DNA from: Lepus europaeus
Lineage: Eukaryota; Chordata; Mammalia; Lagomorpha; Leporidae
Assembly (NCBI RefSeq): GCF_033115175.1
Contig: NC_084836.1
Coordinates: 63,355,097-63,419,096, forward strand
Length of the DNA stretch: 64,000 nt
Direction of reading: 5' to 3'
The notes under the pieces are model-generated. The model saw nothing but the letters and a program-made list of their open reading frames with translations, made no database searches and was not told the origin of the DNA. The position numbers and the translations under genes were made by a program. Positions 44,673 through 56,494 of the stretch are shown here, in pieces; the first letter of the stretch is position 1; each line of letters opens with the position of its first letter.

Positions 44673-44880
44673 CTAAAAAGGTGCTATTTACTACGGCACA
44701 AAAGTATAAACTGCCTAGTAAATCTATCAAACTGTGCAAGATCTCTGGGGAGAAAATTATAAAACTTTATTTCTGGCCATTAACCAGACCTACATAAAAG
44801 AAAAAAAAACATTCATTTCTTCTATGATTTTTGAGTTACAAAAACTATTTCTTTAGTTTCCAAAGCTATGATTTTGTTTT
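44673..44880 (+). repeat. L1 3' fragment
   Basis: AT-rich text continuing L1 phrases (CAAAAGTATAAACTGCCTAG). Confidence 0.4.
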
Positions 44881-44902
44881 GTTTTAGAGATTTATTTATT
44901 TA

Positions 44903-45144
44903 TGGGGCCAGCACTGTGGTGTAGTGGGTAAAGCTGCCGGCATCCCATATGGGTGCTAGTTCAAGTCCCGGCTGCTCCACTTCTGATCCAGCTCTCTGCT
45001 ATGGCCTGGAAAAGCAGTGGAAGATGGCCCAATTCTTTGGGTCCCTGCACCTGCGTGGGAGACCCAGAAGAATTTCCTGGCTCCTGGCTTCGGATCAGTG
45101 CAGCTCTTGCCGTTGTGGCCAGTTATGGGATGAACCAGCAGATG

Positions 45145-45194
<50 letters not shown>

Positions 45195-45250
45195 TTTTCC
45201 TTCTCTTTCTGTGTCACTGTGCCTTTCAAATAAAATAAATACATCTTTAA
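44903..45250 (+). repeat. C-type SINE nested in a reversed SINE
   Basis: Full copy with a long CT run, preceded by a reversed SINE tail (44880-44902). Confidence 0.85.
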
Positions 45251-45546
45251 ATACATCTTTATCCAGAGAGAGAGAGAGAGACAGAGAAGAAGAGAGAGAG
45301 ACTGACTATCCAAATGGCCACAACAGCCAGGGCTGTGCCAAGCTGAAGCCAGGAGCCAGGAGCTTCTTTTGGGTTTCCCACAAGGGCAGCAGGGGTCCAA
45401 GTACTTAGGCCATCATCCGCTGCATTTCCCAGGTACATTAGCAGAGAGCTGGATTGAAAGTAGAGCAGCCAGGTTATGAACTGACCCTTATTTGGGATAC
45501 CAGGATCTTAGGCAGTGACTTAACCTGCTACTCACAGTGCTGGCCC
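45251..45546 (-). repeat. C-type SINE (outer, interrupted)
   Basis: Reversed body and head. Its tail is probably the AGAGATTTATTTATTTAT at 44886-44903. Confidence 0.8.
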
Positions 45547-45779
45547 CTGGTGTGATGTTTTTATTAGGCTCTTTTGTTACTAATTTACAACAAAATCAAT
45601 AAAAATGCCTTGGTTAGAGAACTTGGCTCTCGTGATACTAGTCACTTGGATATGTCCATGAACTGGAAGATTAAGTAATGAAAATGTATCAATCTTCCCC
45701 CAAATTGATCTGTAGATAAAAATGAAATATCAGGGCAGATGTTTAGCCCAGGGCTCAAGATGCTGATTAAGACACCCAT

Positions 45780-46036
45780 GGGGCTGGCATTGTGGCACAG
45801 TGGGTTAAGCTGCTGCCTGCAGTGCCAGCACTCCACATAGGCATCACTTTGAGTCCCCTGTGCTCTGCTTCTGATCCAGCTTCCTGCTACTGCACCTACG
45901 AAAGCAGCAGATGATAGTCCAAGTACTTGGATCCCTGCCACCCATGTGGGAGACCCAGATGGAGTTCTGGTTTCTGGCTTCAGGCCAACCCATCCCTGGC
46001 CATTGCAGACATTTGGAAAATGAGCCAGCAGATGAA

Positions 46037-46079
<43 letters not shown>

Positions 46080-46120
46080 CCCCTCTCTCTGTAACTCTAA
46101 CTTTCAAATAAATAAATAAG
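45780..46120 (+). repeat. C-type SINE
   Basis: Full copy; a short older head fragment precedes it (45738-45779). Confidence 0.88.
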
Positions 46121-46358
46121 GGGCTGGTGCTGTGGCACAGCAGATTAAACTGCAGTTAAACTATATACCATGTAGGTCCCAGTTCGAGTCCTGGCTGCTC
46201 CACTTCCAATCCAGTTCCCTGCTAATGTGCCATGAAAAGCTCCAGCCATTACAGTCATCTGGGGGGTGAACCAGAGGATGGAAGAACTCTCTGTCTCTCC
46301 CTCTGTCTGTAACTCTACCTCTCAAATAAAAAAAAAAAATAAAATCTTAAAAAAAAAA
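46121..46358 (+). repeat. C-type SINE with body deletion
   Basis: A second copy starting directly in the tail of the previous one. Confidence 0.85.
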
Positions 46359-46359
46359 T

Positions 46360-46675
46360 AGACCTGTATACAGCAATGAAAGTAAGCAAAGTATAGCCAT
46401 ACACAGCACTATGTCACAGAAAAAATGTGGAGCAAAGGAGAAAATCACAAAGAAATGCATACATGATGTCTCCTTTTTATTAAGCTCCAAACAGGGAAGA
46501 TACAGCTGTACTGTTTGTGGAGTTATACTCAGTGGTAAAGTTAAGTAAAAGCAGGAAACTATTATCAAGCAGCTACGGAGTAATACAGGGGCAAGAGTAA
46601 TGTGGGCAGTGGATGAAAACATGGGACTTAAATGGTGAACTGTAAGAAATAAAGAGAATAATTACAACCCTGGCT
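46360..46675 (+). repeat. L1 3' fragment
   Basis: L1-like text with AGCAATGAAAGTAAGCAAAG. Confidence 0.4.
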
Positions 46676-46830
46676 AGGGAGCGGGTATCTGAGCTAGCAG
46701 TTAGGGCCACCGCACTGCATTCTGGGGCACCTGGGCTCCAGTCCCACCTCCACTCCCCATTCTAGTTTCCTGTGAATGCGCACCTGGGAGGCAGTGGGTC
46801 ATGGCTCAAATAGCGGAGTCCCCAGAACTG
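46676..46830 (+). repeat. C-type SINE, old fragment
   Basis: Diverged head and body with GCACCTGGGAGGCAGTGGG. Confidence 0.65.
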
Positions 46831-46862
46831 AGATGTTTAGTCCCAGAACTCCATTATATTCT

Positions 46863-47190
46863 CTTTTTTTTTTTTAAAGATTTTATTTATTTATTTGAGA
46901 GGTTGAGTTACAGACAGGGAGAGGGAGAAAGAGGAAGAGAAAGGACTTCCAACTGCTGTTTCACTCCCCAAATGGCCACAACGACTAGGGCCAGGCCAAA
47001 CCCAGGAGCTAGGAGCTTAATCTGGGTCTCCCTCGTGGGTGCAGAGGCCCAAGCACTTGGACCATCTTCTACTTTCCCAGGCCATTAGCTGAGAGCTGGA
47101 TGGGAAGAACAGCTGGGACAGGAACCGGCACCCATATGGGACACCAGCGCCACAAGTGGAGGCTTAGCACACTATACCACAGCGCCGACC
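46863..47190 (-). repeat. C-type SINE
   Basis: Reversed full copy; CCATTATAT on both sides. Confidence 0.9.
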
Positions 47191-47193
47191 CCA

Positions 47194-47195
47194 CC

Positions 47196-47246
<51 letters not shown>
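47194..47246. repeat. (TA)n microsatellite
   Basis: About 25 TA units, apparently expanded from the ATTATAT target sequence. Confidence 0.95.
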
Positions 47247-47250
<4 letters not shown>

Positions 47251-47373
47251 TTTTTTTTGACAGGCAGAGTGGATAGTGAGAGAGAGAGACCCGCCATTAT
47301 ATTCTTAATGTCCATATGGGATGGTAGCACTGCAGGTTGCTGCTTAACCCACTGCAGATTGCTGCTCATTGAG

Positions 47374-47683
47374 GGGACCGGCAAGTAAAGCAGCCACCTG
47401 CAGTGCCAGCATCCCATATGGGAGCCAGTTCTAGTCCCAGCTGCTCCACTTCCAATCTAGCTCTCCACTATGGCCTGGGAAAGCAGTAGAAGATGGCCCA
47501 AGTCCTTGGGCCCCTGAACTCATGTGGGAGACCCTGAAGAAGCTCCTGGCTCCTGGCTCCTGGCTTCAGATTGGCACAGCTACAGTTGTTGCAGCCATTT
47601 GGGGAGTGAACCAGTGGATGGAAGACCCCCCTCTCTCTCTTCCTTTCAAATAAATAAATAAATCTTAAAAAAAAAAAAAAACA
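47374..47683 (+). repeat. C-type SINE
   Basis: Near-full copy with a short head. Confidence 0.88.
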
Positions 47684-47806
47684 TATTGAGGACCCCAAAG
47701 GACTTTGTTTTTTTTTTTTTTTTTTGGATTTTATCTATTGATATTTATTATATCAGCAATTGAAACAGAAAATTGAAAATATATCCTTAAGAATTTAAGT
47801 AGTCAT
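47684..47806. repeat. Old interspersed repeat, class uncertain
   Basis: ATTGAGGACCCCAAAGGAC then TTATCTATTGATATTTATTA. The same element seems to continue at 48136 after a SINE. Confidence 0.45.
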
Positions 47807-48135
47807 GCCGGCGGGGTGGCACAGTAGGTTAATCCTCTGCCTGCGGCGCCGACATCCCGTATGGGCACCTGTTCTAGTCCCAGCTGCTCCTCTTCCAATC
47901 CAGCTCTCTGCTATGGCCTGGGAAAGCAGTGGAAGATGGCCCAAGTCCTTGGGCCCCTGCACCTGCGTGGAAGACCGGGGAAGTGCCTGGCTCCTGGCTT
48001 CAGATCAGCACAGCTCCGGCCATTGCGGCCTTTTGGGGAGTAAACCAGCGAATGGAAGACCTCTCTCTTTGTCTCCCCTCTCACTGTCTGTAACTCTACC
48101 TCTCAAATAAATAAATAATTAAATAAAAATCTTAA
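47807..48135 (+). repeat. C-type SINE
   Basis: Full copy with TAGGTTAATCCTCTGCC head. Confidence 0.88.
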
Positions 48136-49032
48136 AAAAGTGACAATAAATGCACTATTTGTACTTACGCATATCTCTTTAGTGTGTGCCTTAATAACAG
48201 GAGACAGTCCGACTCTCATATCTGCCTCTCCATTCGATCTGTTGTGATAGGTTGTTTTGGTTGCATTATATGAAGAATTCTGGCTATGTAGCTGTATTAT
48301 GTAGTAGTTTTCAGATTATTATGGTGTTATTCTCTGATCTTATACCACAACCTAACACGTGTTAGTTTCTTAAAGGTTAGTTGCAATGTAGAGGCTGAGA
48401 TCATATCAATAAAGTTTGTCTACTCTGTTATATTAAAATCTATCTTCCACTTTGATTGCGTCTTTTCTCCATGTGTGATTTTGTAGTATCATGTATTGGT
48501 CATTGGGAAAACATTGGTTCACTGAGTTGTACAGATCTTCCAAATGTTGACACATTTCTCTCTATAACATAAAAAATCACATTCATTAATTCCACCACCA
48601 GCATCATCAGAGGAGTCTGTGATTGCTGGGAATTGTTAAGCACTGGCAGCAGGTGCAGGTTTTCCAAAATTCTCATTTTGGCATGAAAGCTCCAATTTTT
48701 ATCATAGGCAGCACATACTGTCAAGCTGTTTTCCTTAAAATGATAGGCTTCTTTTGCTCATTTTTGTAAAGATGTCAAATAACCAGGTCCCAATAAGCAT
48801 AGTTCATCATGCTTTCAAACAAAAATGGCGTTCCCTGAAAAAAAAAAAAAAATGGCTAGCTCAGCTTGCATCTAAATAACACAAGTGCGTTTCTTCCAAA
48901 CAACCACACTTTGGCAGGCAGTGAAAGTACTTTATGTGCACTTTCCATTTCATCACACAGAATTCTCAAAGATTGCACTCAACAGTGGCATTTTAACAAC
49001 CTTTTTTTGTTTCCATTTTTAAAAAAGATTTA
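48136..49032. repeat. Old interspersed repeat, class uncertain
   Basis: Phrases such as TTTCTTAAAGGTTAGTTGCA and CACATTCATTAATTCCACCA recall a common mammalian repeat whose name I cannot give. No gene is seen. Confidence 0.45.
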
Positions 49033-49337
49033 CTGGAGCCAGTGCTGTGGCGTAGCGGGTAAAGCCACTGCCTGCAGTGCCACCATGCCATATGGGCACC
49101 AATTCTAGTCCCGGCTGCTCCACTTCCGATCCAGCTCTCTGCTATGGCCTGGGAAAGCAGTGGAAGATGGCCTAATTACTTGGGACCCTGAACTCGCACG
49201 GGAGATCTGAAGAAGCTCCTGGCTCCTGGCTTTGGGTCAGCCCGGCTCCAGCTGTAGTGGCCATTTGGGGAGTGAACACTCTCCCTTCTCACTGTCTGTA
49301 ATTCTACCTCTCAAATAAACTCTTTTTTTTTTTTTTA
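49033..49337 (+). repeat. C-type SINE
   Basis: Copy lacking part of the body before the CT run. Confidence 0.87.
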
Positions 49338-49384
49338 ATCTGTTTCTGGACTGTGCTGATAGTCTCAAAACCATTCAGCAACAG

Positions 49385-49665
49385 CGCAGTGTTTGTCGTA
49401 GTGGATAAGATGCCATTTAGGGAGCTTGTATCCCATATCTGAGTGCCTGGGTTTGAATATTGGATCTACTTCTTATTCCGGCTTCCTGTTAGTGTGCACC
49501 CTGGTAGGCAGCAGGTGATGGTGCAAGCAGTTGAGTCTCATAGGAGACCTGGATTGAGTTGCTGGCTACTGGGTTGGCTGTCAATGGGCAACTGGGGAGT
49601 AAACTAGTGGGTGGGAGCTGTCACGCACTCTGTCTCTGCCTCTCAAATAATATTTTTTAAAATAG
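49385..49665 (+). repeat. C-type SINE, ACAGGTGTTTGG-like
   Basis: GCGCAGTGTTTGTCGTAGTG head; older copy. Confidence 0.75.
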
Positions 49666-49929
49666 CGAACACTCCGCATGGAGGGACACAGCAGGCAGAG
49701 AGGGGACTCTCCAGCTCCAAAATGGACTGGCACATTCAGCACCCATTGCAGTCCCTTTCCAATGCAGCTGGCAGTACTAGAGTGCTAAAAAACTATACTT
49801 CCCAAACTCTCTTGTAACTAGTGTTCCCTGTGTCAATCAAATGAATTCCTGAGCAACCTAATGGGATAGGTCTTAAACTGGGGGACCAAGGAGGAAGTCT
49901 GGGTGGGAAGGGCTCGGATGTGAAGGGTG

Positions 49930-50710
49930 ACGGGGCGGCGGGGAGGTCCGCAGTCATGGCTTCCTGTTTTCGGAAGTTTACTGGAGTTGTGACCTCAGTT
50001 TCACTGATACCAACAGTTGTGGGATTCTGGAGGCTGGGAGTTGTTGCTAGCCATTCTGCCTGGGCTGCACTTCTCAGCTGAGTTTATATTGTCCTCTAGG
50101 GAAGGGCAAGTCTTTATTGCACAGACTTGTTCCACTCATTGCATTACACGTAGCTCATCTGGCACCTGCCCACCAATTGCTAGGAGCGTCCCCAGCCATT
50201 GTGACGCCCTCACAGATTCCCGAAACTCAGGGAGGCACTGTCACCCATGACAAAAGTCAGCCTCCAGGGGCCAGCATTGTGGCATCTCAGGTTAAGGTAC
50301 ACTGGCATCCCATATGGGCACCAGTTCATGTCCCAGCTGCCCCACTTCTGATCCAGCTCCCTGCTAATGCACCTGGGAAAGCAGCAGAGGATGGCCCAAG
50401 TGCTTGGGACCCTGAAACCACAATGGAGATCCAGATTAAACTCCGAGCTCCTGGGTTTGGCCTGGTCCTAGTCATTGTGGCCATTTGGGGAATGAACCAG
50501 CAGATGGAAGTTCTCTCCGCCCCCACTCCTGCCCCCTTTCATGGGGAGTTTCTCTCCTTGTGGGTTTGTCTGCACTCAGACCTGATGGTATGATTGTACA
50601 CTCACTCTCTCACTTTAAATAAATCTCGCTTTCATTATTGCACTTACGCGTCTGCTTTGAATTCTTGCCTTATGCAGGGGCAAGAGCCTGCATAAAAGCT
50701 GGGAGACACA
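49930..50710 (+). mobile_element. Possible LTR, interrupted by a SINE
   Basis: The right end has TTTAAATAAATCTCGCTTTC followed by a GCAGGGGCAAGAGCC segment, like an R/U5 region. The left border is not defined. Confidence 0.35.
50269..50520 (+). repeat. C-type SINE
   Basis: Plus-strand copy without its final tail. Confidence 0.85.
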
Positions 50711-50859
50711 CTTCTGCAAAACCCAGCTGTAAATGCCCTGGGATGATTTACGTCACCCATGGAATGTCAATGAGGACACATTTGCGCAAGAAAGACAAAC
50801 AAAATTTTCAGAGTTCACCATGAAAAACAACAAGCCAAATAAACAAGAGAATTCACTGT

Positions 50860-51245
50860 AGAACTAATGGAAATAATAGAGCAACCCGAAAATTTTACAA
50901 AATGAGTACATGTTAAAAATCCCCAAAGAAAAGGAAAAGGAAGAGACGTGAGAACTCAATATCATAAGTACTCCTCGATTGGAATTCTTTTGAAAGCTAC
51001 TGGCATTATTGAGACAACTGGAGAAATTTGAATACGAACTAGGTAGTAGATAAAGCTTTTGTACCCACGCCAGAGTCCTTGGTTTGACAGCCATATTAGG
51101 ATTATTTAGGAGAATGTCCTTGTTCTTAGGAGATACATGCTGAGGTATTTAGAACTAAATCACAATCTCTACAATGAGAGAGAGAGAGAAACCGAAACCA
51201 ATACTCAGCTGAGGTTAAACAGCACTACCATAGAATGAAATGTTA
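50860..51245 (+). repeat. Old L1 3' UTR relic
   Basis: GAGAATGTCCTTGTTCTTAG and GGAGATACATGCTGAGGTAT match L1M 3' ends. Confidence 0.55.
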
Positions 51246-51264
51246 ATATACAATAATATGGGGG

Positions 51265-51424
51265 GCCGGTGCCGTGGCTCACTTTGTTAATCCTCCGCCT
51301 GCGGCACTGGCATCCCATATGGGAGCTGGGTTCTAGTCCCAGTTGCTCCTCTTCCACTCCAGCTCTCTGCCGTGGCCCGGGAAGGCAGTGGAGGATGGCC
51401 CAAGTGCTTGGGTGCCTGCACTCG
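51265..51424 (+). repeat. C-type SINE, 5' half
   Basis: Head and half body, then an abrupt switch to reversed SINE sequence. Confidence 0.82.
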
Positions 51425-51720
51425 CTCTTCCAACTACTGTTTCACTCTGCAAATGGCCACAACAGACAGGGCTGGATCAGACTGAAGCCAGGAGCCTGGC
51501 AGGGGCCCAATCACTTAGGACATCTTCAGCCACTTTCTCAGGCGTATTAGCAGGGAGCTGGATTGCACCACAGTGCTTGGCCCCCCCACTTGAGACAACT
51601 TTTGCTGCCTTCTGAAGTTGCACATTAGCATGAAACTGGAGCCAGTCACCAAACCAGGCATTTTCATATAGAATGCTGGTGTCCCATGGAGTCTTAATCA
51701 GTGCACCAAATATCCACCCC
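51425..51720 (-). repeat. Two reversed C-type SINE fragments
   Basis: Body/head text to about 51587, then an ACAGGTGTTTGG-type fragment ending AAATATCCACCCCC. Confidence 0.7.
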
Positions 51721-52217
51721 CAAGCTGTCATTTTTCAGAAGTGTGACAGTAGTGTTTTGGAACAATTTCTCAGCATCACCACTAAATTATTAAAAGGATG
51801 CTCACTTTCAACTAAAGTAAGTGGGGGAATGACTTTTTTCTTTCTTCTTACTTTGAAATAACTTCAGACTTAGAAATATGAATACTGCAGAGAACTCTCA
51901 CATATCTTTTATCTAATCTCATTAATAATTAGCATTTTGTCACATTTGCTTTATCATTCTCTCTATAATTTTATATAAATCATAAAAATGATGCAATAAT
52001 AATTATTAATTGACAATAGAATATGTCATGACTACATGTATATACTATACTATCATACACACAGTACTATTATATAGTTTTCTGGACAATTTCAGGATAG
52101 TTACATACAGGAATCTTCAAAAAGTTCATAGAAATTCATATAATGAAAAAATTATGCATGGATTTCAAAAATTTTTTGCAGCACAGTAAACATTTTTATT
52201 CCTTCTTTCTATGGACT
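51721..52217. other. AT-rich intergenic sequence
   Basis: Old L1-like in part (ACTTCAGACTTAGAAATATG); TTCAAAAAGTTCATAGAAAT resembles a DNA-transposon relic. No gene is seen. Confidence 0.4.
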
Positions 52218-52877
52218 TTTTTAAAATAAATATTTATTTATTTATTTGAAAGGCAAAGTTACAGAGATGCAGAGGCAGAGAGAGAGGTCTTCCATCGCTG
52301 GTTCACTCCCCAAATGGCCGAAACAGCAGGAGCTGCACTGATCCAAAGCCAGGAGCCAGAAGCTTCCTCCAGGTCTCCCACATGGGTGCAGGGGCCCAAG
52401 GACTTGGGCCATCTTCCACTGCCTTCCCAGGCCATAACAGAAAGCTGGATCAGGCCGGCGCCGTGGCTTAACAGGCTAATCCTCCGCCTTGCGGCACCGG
52501 CATACCGAGTTCTAGTCCCGGTTGGGGCGCCGGATTCTATCCCGGTTGCCCCTCTTCCAGGCCACCTCTCTGCTATGGCCCAGGAAGGCAGTGGAGGATG
52601 GGCCCTGCACCCGCATGGGAGACCAGGAGAAGCACCTGGCTCCTGGCTTCGGATCAGCGCGATGAGCCAGCCGCAGCGGCCATTGGAGGGTGAACCAACA
52701 GCAAAAAGGAAGACCTTTCTCTCTGTCTCTCTCTCTCACTATCCACTCTGCCTGTCAAAAAAAAGAAAAAAGAAAGCTGGATCAAAAGTGGAGCTGCAGG
52801 GACTCGAACCAGCACTCACACAAGATGCTGGTACTGTAGGTGGCGGCTTAACCCATTATTATGCCAAGCATCAACCT
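52218..52877 (-). repeat. C-type SINE (outer, interrupted)
   Basis: Reversed copy at 52218-52452 and 52772-52877, split by a younger plus-strand SINE. Confidence 0.88.
52453..52771 (+). repeat. C-type SINE, CTAGTCCCGG subfamily, nested
   Basis: Inserted in the outer copy with direct repeat AGAAAGCTGGATCA. Confidence 0.95.
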
Positions 52878-52949
52878 CACATTTTATGTCTTCTAAGAAC
52901 AAGAAAACCTTAGGTAATCACAGATTCATCACCAGGAAATTTGATACTG

Positions 52950-54249
52950 ACCACTTTATTTATTTATTGTTTTTTTCCCAAAGAAACTTTTTATTTACAG
53001 AATACAAACTTCATGTATTTCATAAGTACAACTTTAGGAATTTAGTGATTCTTCCCACCACACCTGTCCTGTGAGGCCACCACAAGACACATCAAACACC
53101 AGAGTAAGGGAAAGGGTTTATTGGGGGAAACCTGACAGACCGGAGGGAAGGGGCGAAGAAGGAAAAGAGAGGAGAGCATAAGAGAGAGATCTTGAGACAA
53201 AGAGAGACAGAGATCAGGAGACAGAAAGAGAGCCACATGTTCAGGAACAGGTCCTTTTAAAACTTTGCCGGGGGGGGGGGGGGACAGGGAGGGAAGTAGG
53301 GGCAGCGAACCCCATTAGGATGGGGATGGGGCTGACACTGGTGGTTGGGCCACGTGGCTACCTGGCTTCTACCATGGCGGCGGGGACTAGAGCCTAGGAT
53401 GGTGTCGGGACTGCACCATTTTACTAACATGCCCTCCCACCCACAGTCCCACCCCTCTACCTCCTCACTCTCCCATTCCCAGTCCCATTCTCCAGTAAGG
53501 TCCATTTTCAATCAATTTTATTAATTGAAAATTAATAAATTAATTAAGCCTTTCAACTCTAAACTAAGTAATGAGTTCAACAATTTGCACAGAAAATAAA
53601 AATAAAAAACTGTTCCTCAACAGTCTAGACACCAAGGGCTGTTCAAAGTCATTGCATCTCAAAGTTAATTTCACTTCTTTTTTTTTTTAAGAAACTGAAT
53701 GAACTTTAAAGAAGCACCCAAGAATGATACATCTTTTGCCAGCACTTAGACATAATTATAACACAACTTATTGAGGACGGAAGTCCTGCATGCGAAGTTG
53801 GTACACAGTGACTCCTTTTATAAATTTAACAATTATGTATAAAAAAACAATTATGTATGACAATAGTGACCAACCAAGGCTCTTGACATGAGCTGCCTAG
53901 GTTATGGAAACCTTTTGAATCCACAAACTCCATCAGTATTTAGACAAGGCCATAAGCAAAGTGGAAGTTCTCACCCCCCTTTCAGAGAAAAGTACATCCT
54001 TCTTTAATGACCACTTCTTTCCACGGAGATCTCGCCCACCAATGATCATTTATCTTTTAACAAACATAAAACATTAGCTTTTATCTACTCTGTCATCCAT
54101 TTTCCAATTCTGTCAATTGTTCCCAAAGTGTCTATTATAGCATTTCTTTCTCCCCTTGAAGACAGGATCCATTCTGATCCATTTAGTTGTTATGCCGGTT
54201 TATCTTCTTTAATCCGGAACAGTTTTTCAGTCTTTGTCTTTCATGACTG

Positions 54250-54250
<1 letters not shown>
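52950..54250 (-). repeat. Lagomorph L1 3' UTR, reversed
   Basis: TTTTTATTTACAGAATACAA, CAACAATTTGCACAGAAAAT and AGGGCTGTTCAAAGTCATTG read like the rabbit L1 3' region. The part beyond about 53900 is less certain. A solo LTR interrupts it. Confidence 0.5.
53070..53445 (-). mobile_element. Solo LTR, gammaretrovirus-like (ERV1 type)
   Basis: The 376-bp element reads TGTGGG...CTCACA on the minus strand and is flanked by the 4-bp repeat GTCC (53066-53069, 53446-53449). On that strand a TATA-like TTTTAAAAGG (53262-53253) precedes an AATAAA (53122-53117). A 14-G run lies at 53270-53283. No internal retroviral sequence remains, so it is a recombined solo LTR. Confidence 0.8.

Positions 54251-54254
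<4 letters not shown>

Positions 54255-54299
<45 letters not shown>
54255..54299 (+). repeat. Poly(A) run of 45
   Basis: An uninterrupted A45, long for this region, without a clear element to its left. Confidence 0.95.
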
Positions 54300-54302
<3 letters not shown>

Positions 54303-54359
54303 GACTAGCTGTGACTAGCTGAAGCAAATGTTCAGCCTGGCAGCTAAAATGCACAGGTG

Positions 54360-54680
54360 CTGGGGCAGGTGTTTGGCCCAGTGATTAAGATACCACCTGG
54401 GCTGCCCTCATCCCATATCGGAGTGCCTGGTTAGAGTCCTGACTCTGCTTCCTACTCCAACTTCCTGCTAATGCACACTCCAGGAGGCAGCAGGTGATGG
54501 CTCAAGTAGTCGGTCCTTATCATCCATGTGGGAGAGCCAGACTAGTTCCAGCCTCCTGGCTTCAACTTGGCCAAGCCTAGCTATTGGCAGGCATTTGAAG
54601 GGTGAACCAGAAGATAGAAGCTCGCTATCTATCTATCTATCTATCTATCTTTTACTCTTTACCAGCCTTTCAAATAAAAT
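54360..54680 (+). repeat. C-type SINE, ACAGGTGTTTGG subfamily
   Basis: Copy whose CT run became a (CTAT)n array at 54624-54650. Confidence 0.82.
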
Positions 54681-54705
54681 GAAAACAAATAATAAAAAAA
54701 TTTGA

Positions 54706-54985
54706 AAGATGCCTACAAGCCCTATTCAGAATGCTTGGGTTCAGTTCTGAGGTCCAGCTGCGGACTCCAGCTTCCTGCCAATGCAAACCCTGAGAGGCAG
54801 AATTAATGGCTCTAGTAATTGGGTTCCTGCCATTCACGTGGGAGACCCAAATTGAGTTCCTGACTCCTGGCTTCAGCCCTTGCCCAGTTCGGGCCATTGC
54901 AGGCATTTGGGGAACAAATCAGCAGACAGGAGCTCTCTGACTTTCTTGCTCTCACTCTCTGGCTCTCAAATAAAATAAACAAAAA
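54706..54985 (+). repeat. C-type SINE, head missing
   Basis: Body with CAGCTTCCTGCCAATGCAAA to an AAATAAAATAAAC tail. Confidence 0.78.
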
Positions 54986-55819
54986 TATATAAATCTTCTC
55001 TTGGGGCGGTGCCTGTTTCTCCATATTTAGAGTCGAGTCGCACACCCCCTGTGGTGCTGTGACTCCCTAAGGGTAGAAGATCTGGTGGCACAAGATGCTC
55101 TTCTGCCTCTCAAGGCTGACGCTGATTAACCACCTGATGAAGGTGCTGTCCGGTTTCCCCACTCTGCAGTGACATTTTTTCCTCCTGCAATTAATAAGCC
55201 AACAGTGGGGAGACACTTTACAGACACATCCTGTTTCTACTCGGACTTCTTCCTCATTGATGATTCTTGCTCATAGCAATGTTACCATGACGACTGCAGA
55301 ATAACTATTTTTCAGCTCCACCAAGTCCCTCCACATTCATCAACTGGCATTCTCCCTTCTCCTTCATTGATTTATTTGCTTATCTATGGATTACCAACGT
55401 AGGCTGTGGATTCCTATTTTCCAATGGTTCATAATTCACTCCTATGCTGAACTATTTTGGTGCTTAAACTGTGCCAGATTCAGCCAGTGAAAACCCCCTT
55501 CAAGCTGGCTCCTGTGTGTGTCCTACTGGAATGCTCCCATCATTTTTCTAAACATCTTTGCTTTCTGACATTCCAGGTTAATCTGCAGTTTTTCCTATCT
55601 CAATGCTGGGATAGGACCTGGAATGTTTCCAAAGATCCCTGGTCTTTTTAATGAGAAAGAGATTAGGGGATCTGGGTGCCTGCTGTTCATCCTTCCTGAG
55701 GTGTCCTTACTTCTATGCTCCTTCATGTATACAAGAACAGCTCTACATTCAGAGCATCCCTCCTTGCAATGTTGACACAGCCTAAAAGTATCCATTTAAA
55801 CAACTTAAAGTTTTGGGAG
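54986..55819. repeat. Old LINE-like sequence, no gene
   Basis: AACTATTTTGGTGCTTAAAC and CCCCTTCAAGCTGGCTCCTG recall an old L1 segment. No coding region is supported. Confidence 0.45.
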
Positions 55820-56112
55820 CTGGGGCCCGTGTTGTGGCACAGCGGTATTCCCTATGAGCACCAGCTCAAATCCTAGTTGCTCCACTTCCAATACAGCTCC
55901 CTGCTAAAATGCCTAGAAGGGAAACAGAAGATGGACCATGTGCTTGGGCCCCTGCCACCCATGTAGGAGACCTGGATGGAGTTCTGGCTTCAGGCTGACC
56001 CAGCCCTAGCCATTGAGGTCATTTGGGGAGTGAACCAACAAATAGAAGATTCCTCTCTTTCCATCTTTCTCTGTAATTCTGCCTTTAAGATAAATAAATA
56101 AATAAATTTTTT
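55820..56112 (+). repeat. C-type SINE
   Basis: Copy with shortened head; A/T-rich tail. Confidence 0.82.
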
Positions 56113-56164
56113 TTTTTAAGAAGAGATTGCTCATTGGTGATAATGGAGGATCAAAAATGGCCAC

Positions 56165-56409
56165 AGCATCGGCATTTGGTATAGTGGTTACCACATCCAT
56201 GTCCCATAACTAAATGCCTGGGTTCAATACTCTGGCTCCTGGTTCCAGTTTCCTGCTAATGCAGAACCTGAGAGACACAGGTTATAGCTCAAGTAATTGG
56301 AGCCCTGCCACCCATGCAGGAAATTAGCAAGGAGTTCCAGGCTCTTGGCTTGGCCTGGCCCAGCCCTGACTTCTATTGGCATTTGACGAATAAATCACCA
56401 GCAAACAAG

Positions 56410-56445
<36 letters not shown>

Positions 56446-56490
56446 CTCTCTGTTACTCTAACTTTTGAATAAATAAACATTTTTAAAAAT
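56165..56490 (+). repeat. C-type SINE, ACAGGTGTTTGG-like
   Basis: GCATCGGCATTTGGTATAGT head, CT run, AATAAATAAAC tail. The last SINE before B4GALNT1. Confidence 0.8.
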
Positions 56491-56494
56491 TAAA

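Noticed and set aside
48500-48724. 74-codon minus-strand frame that looked transposase-like
   Set aside because: The surrounding DNA resembles an old interspersed repeat, but no catalytic motif was found, so no protein is claimed.
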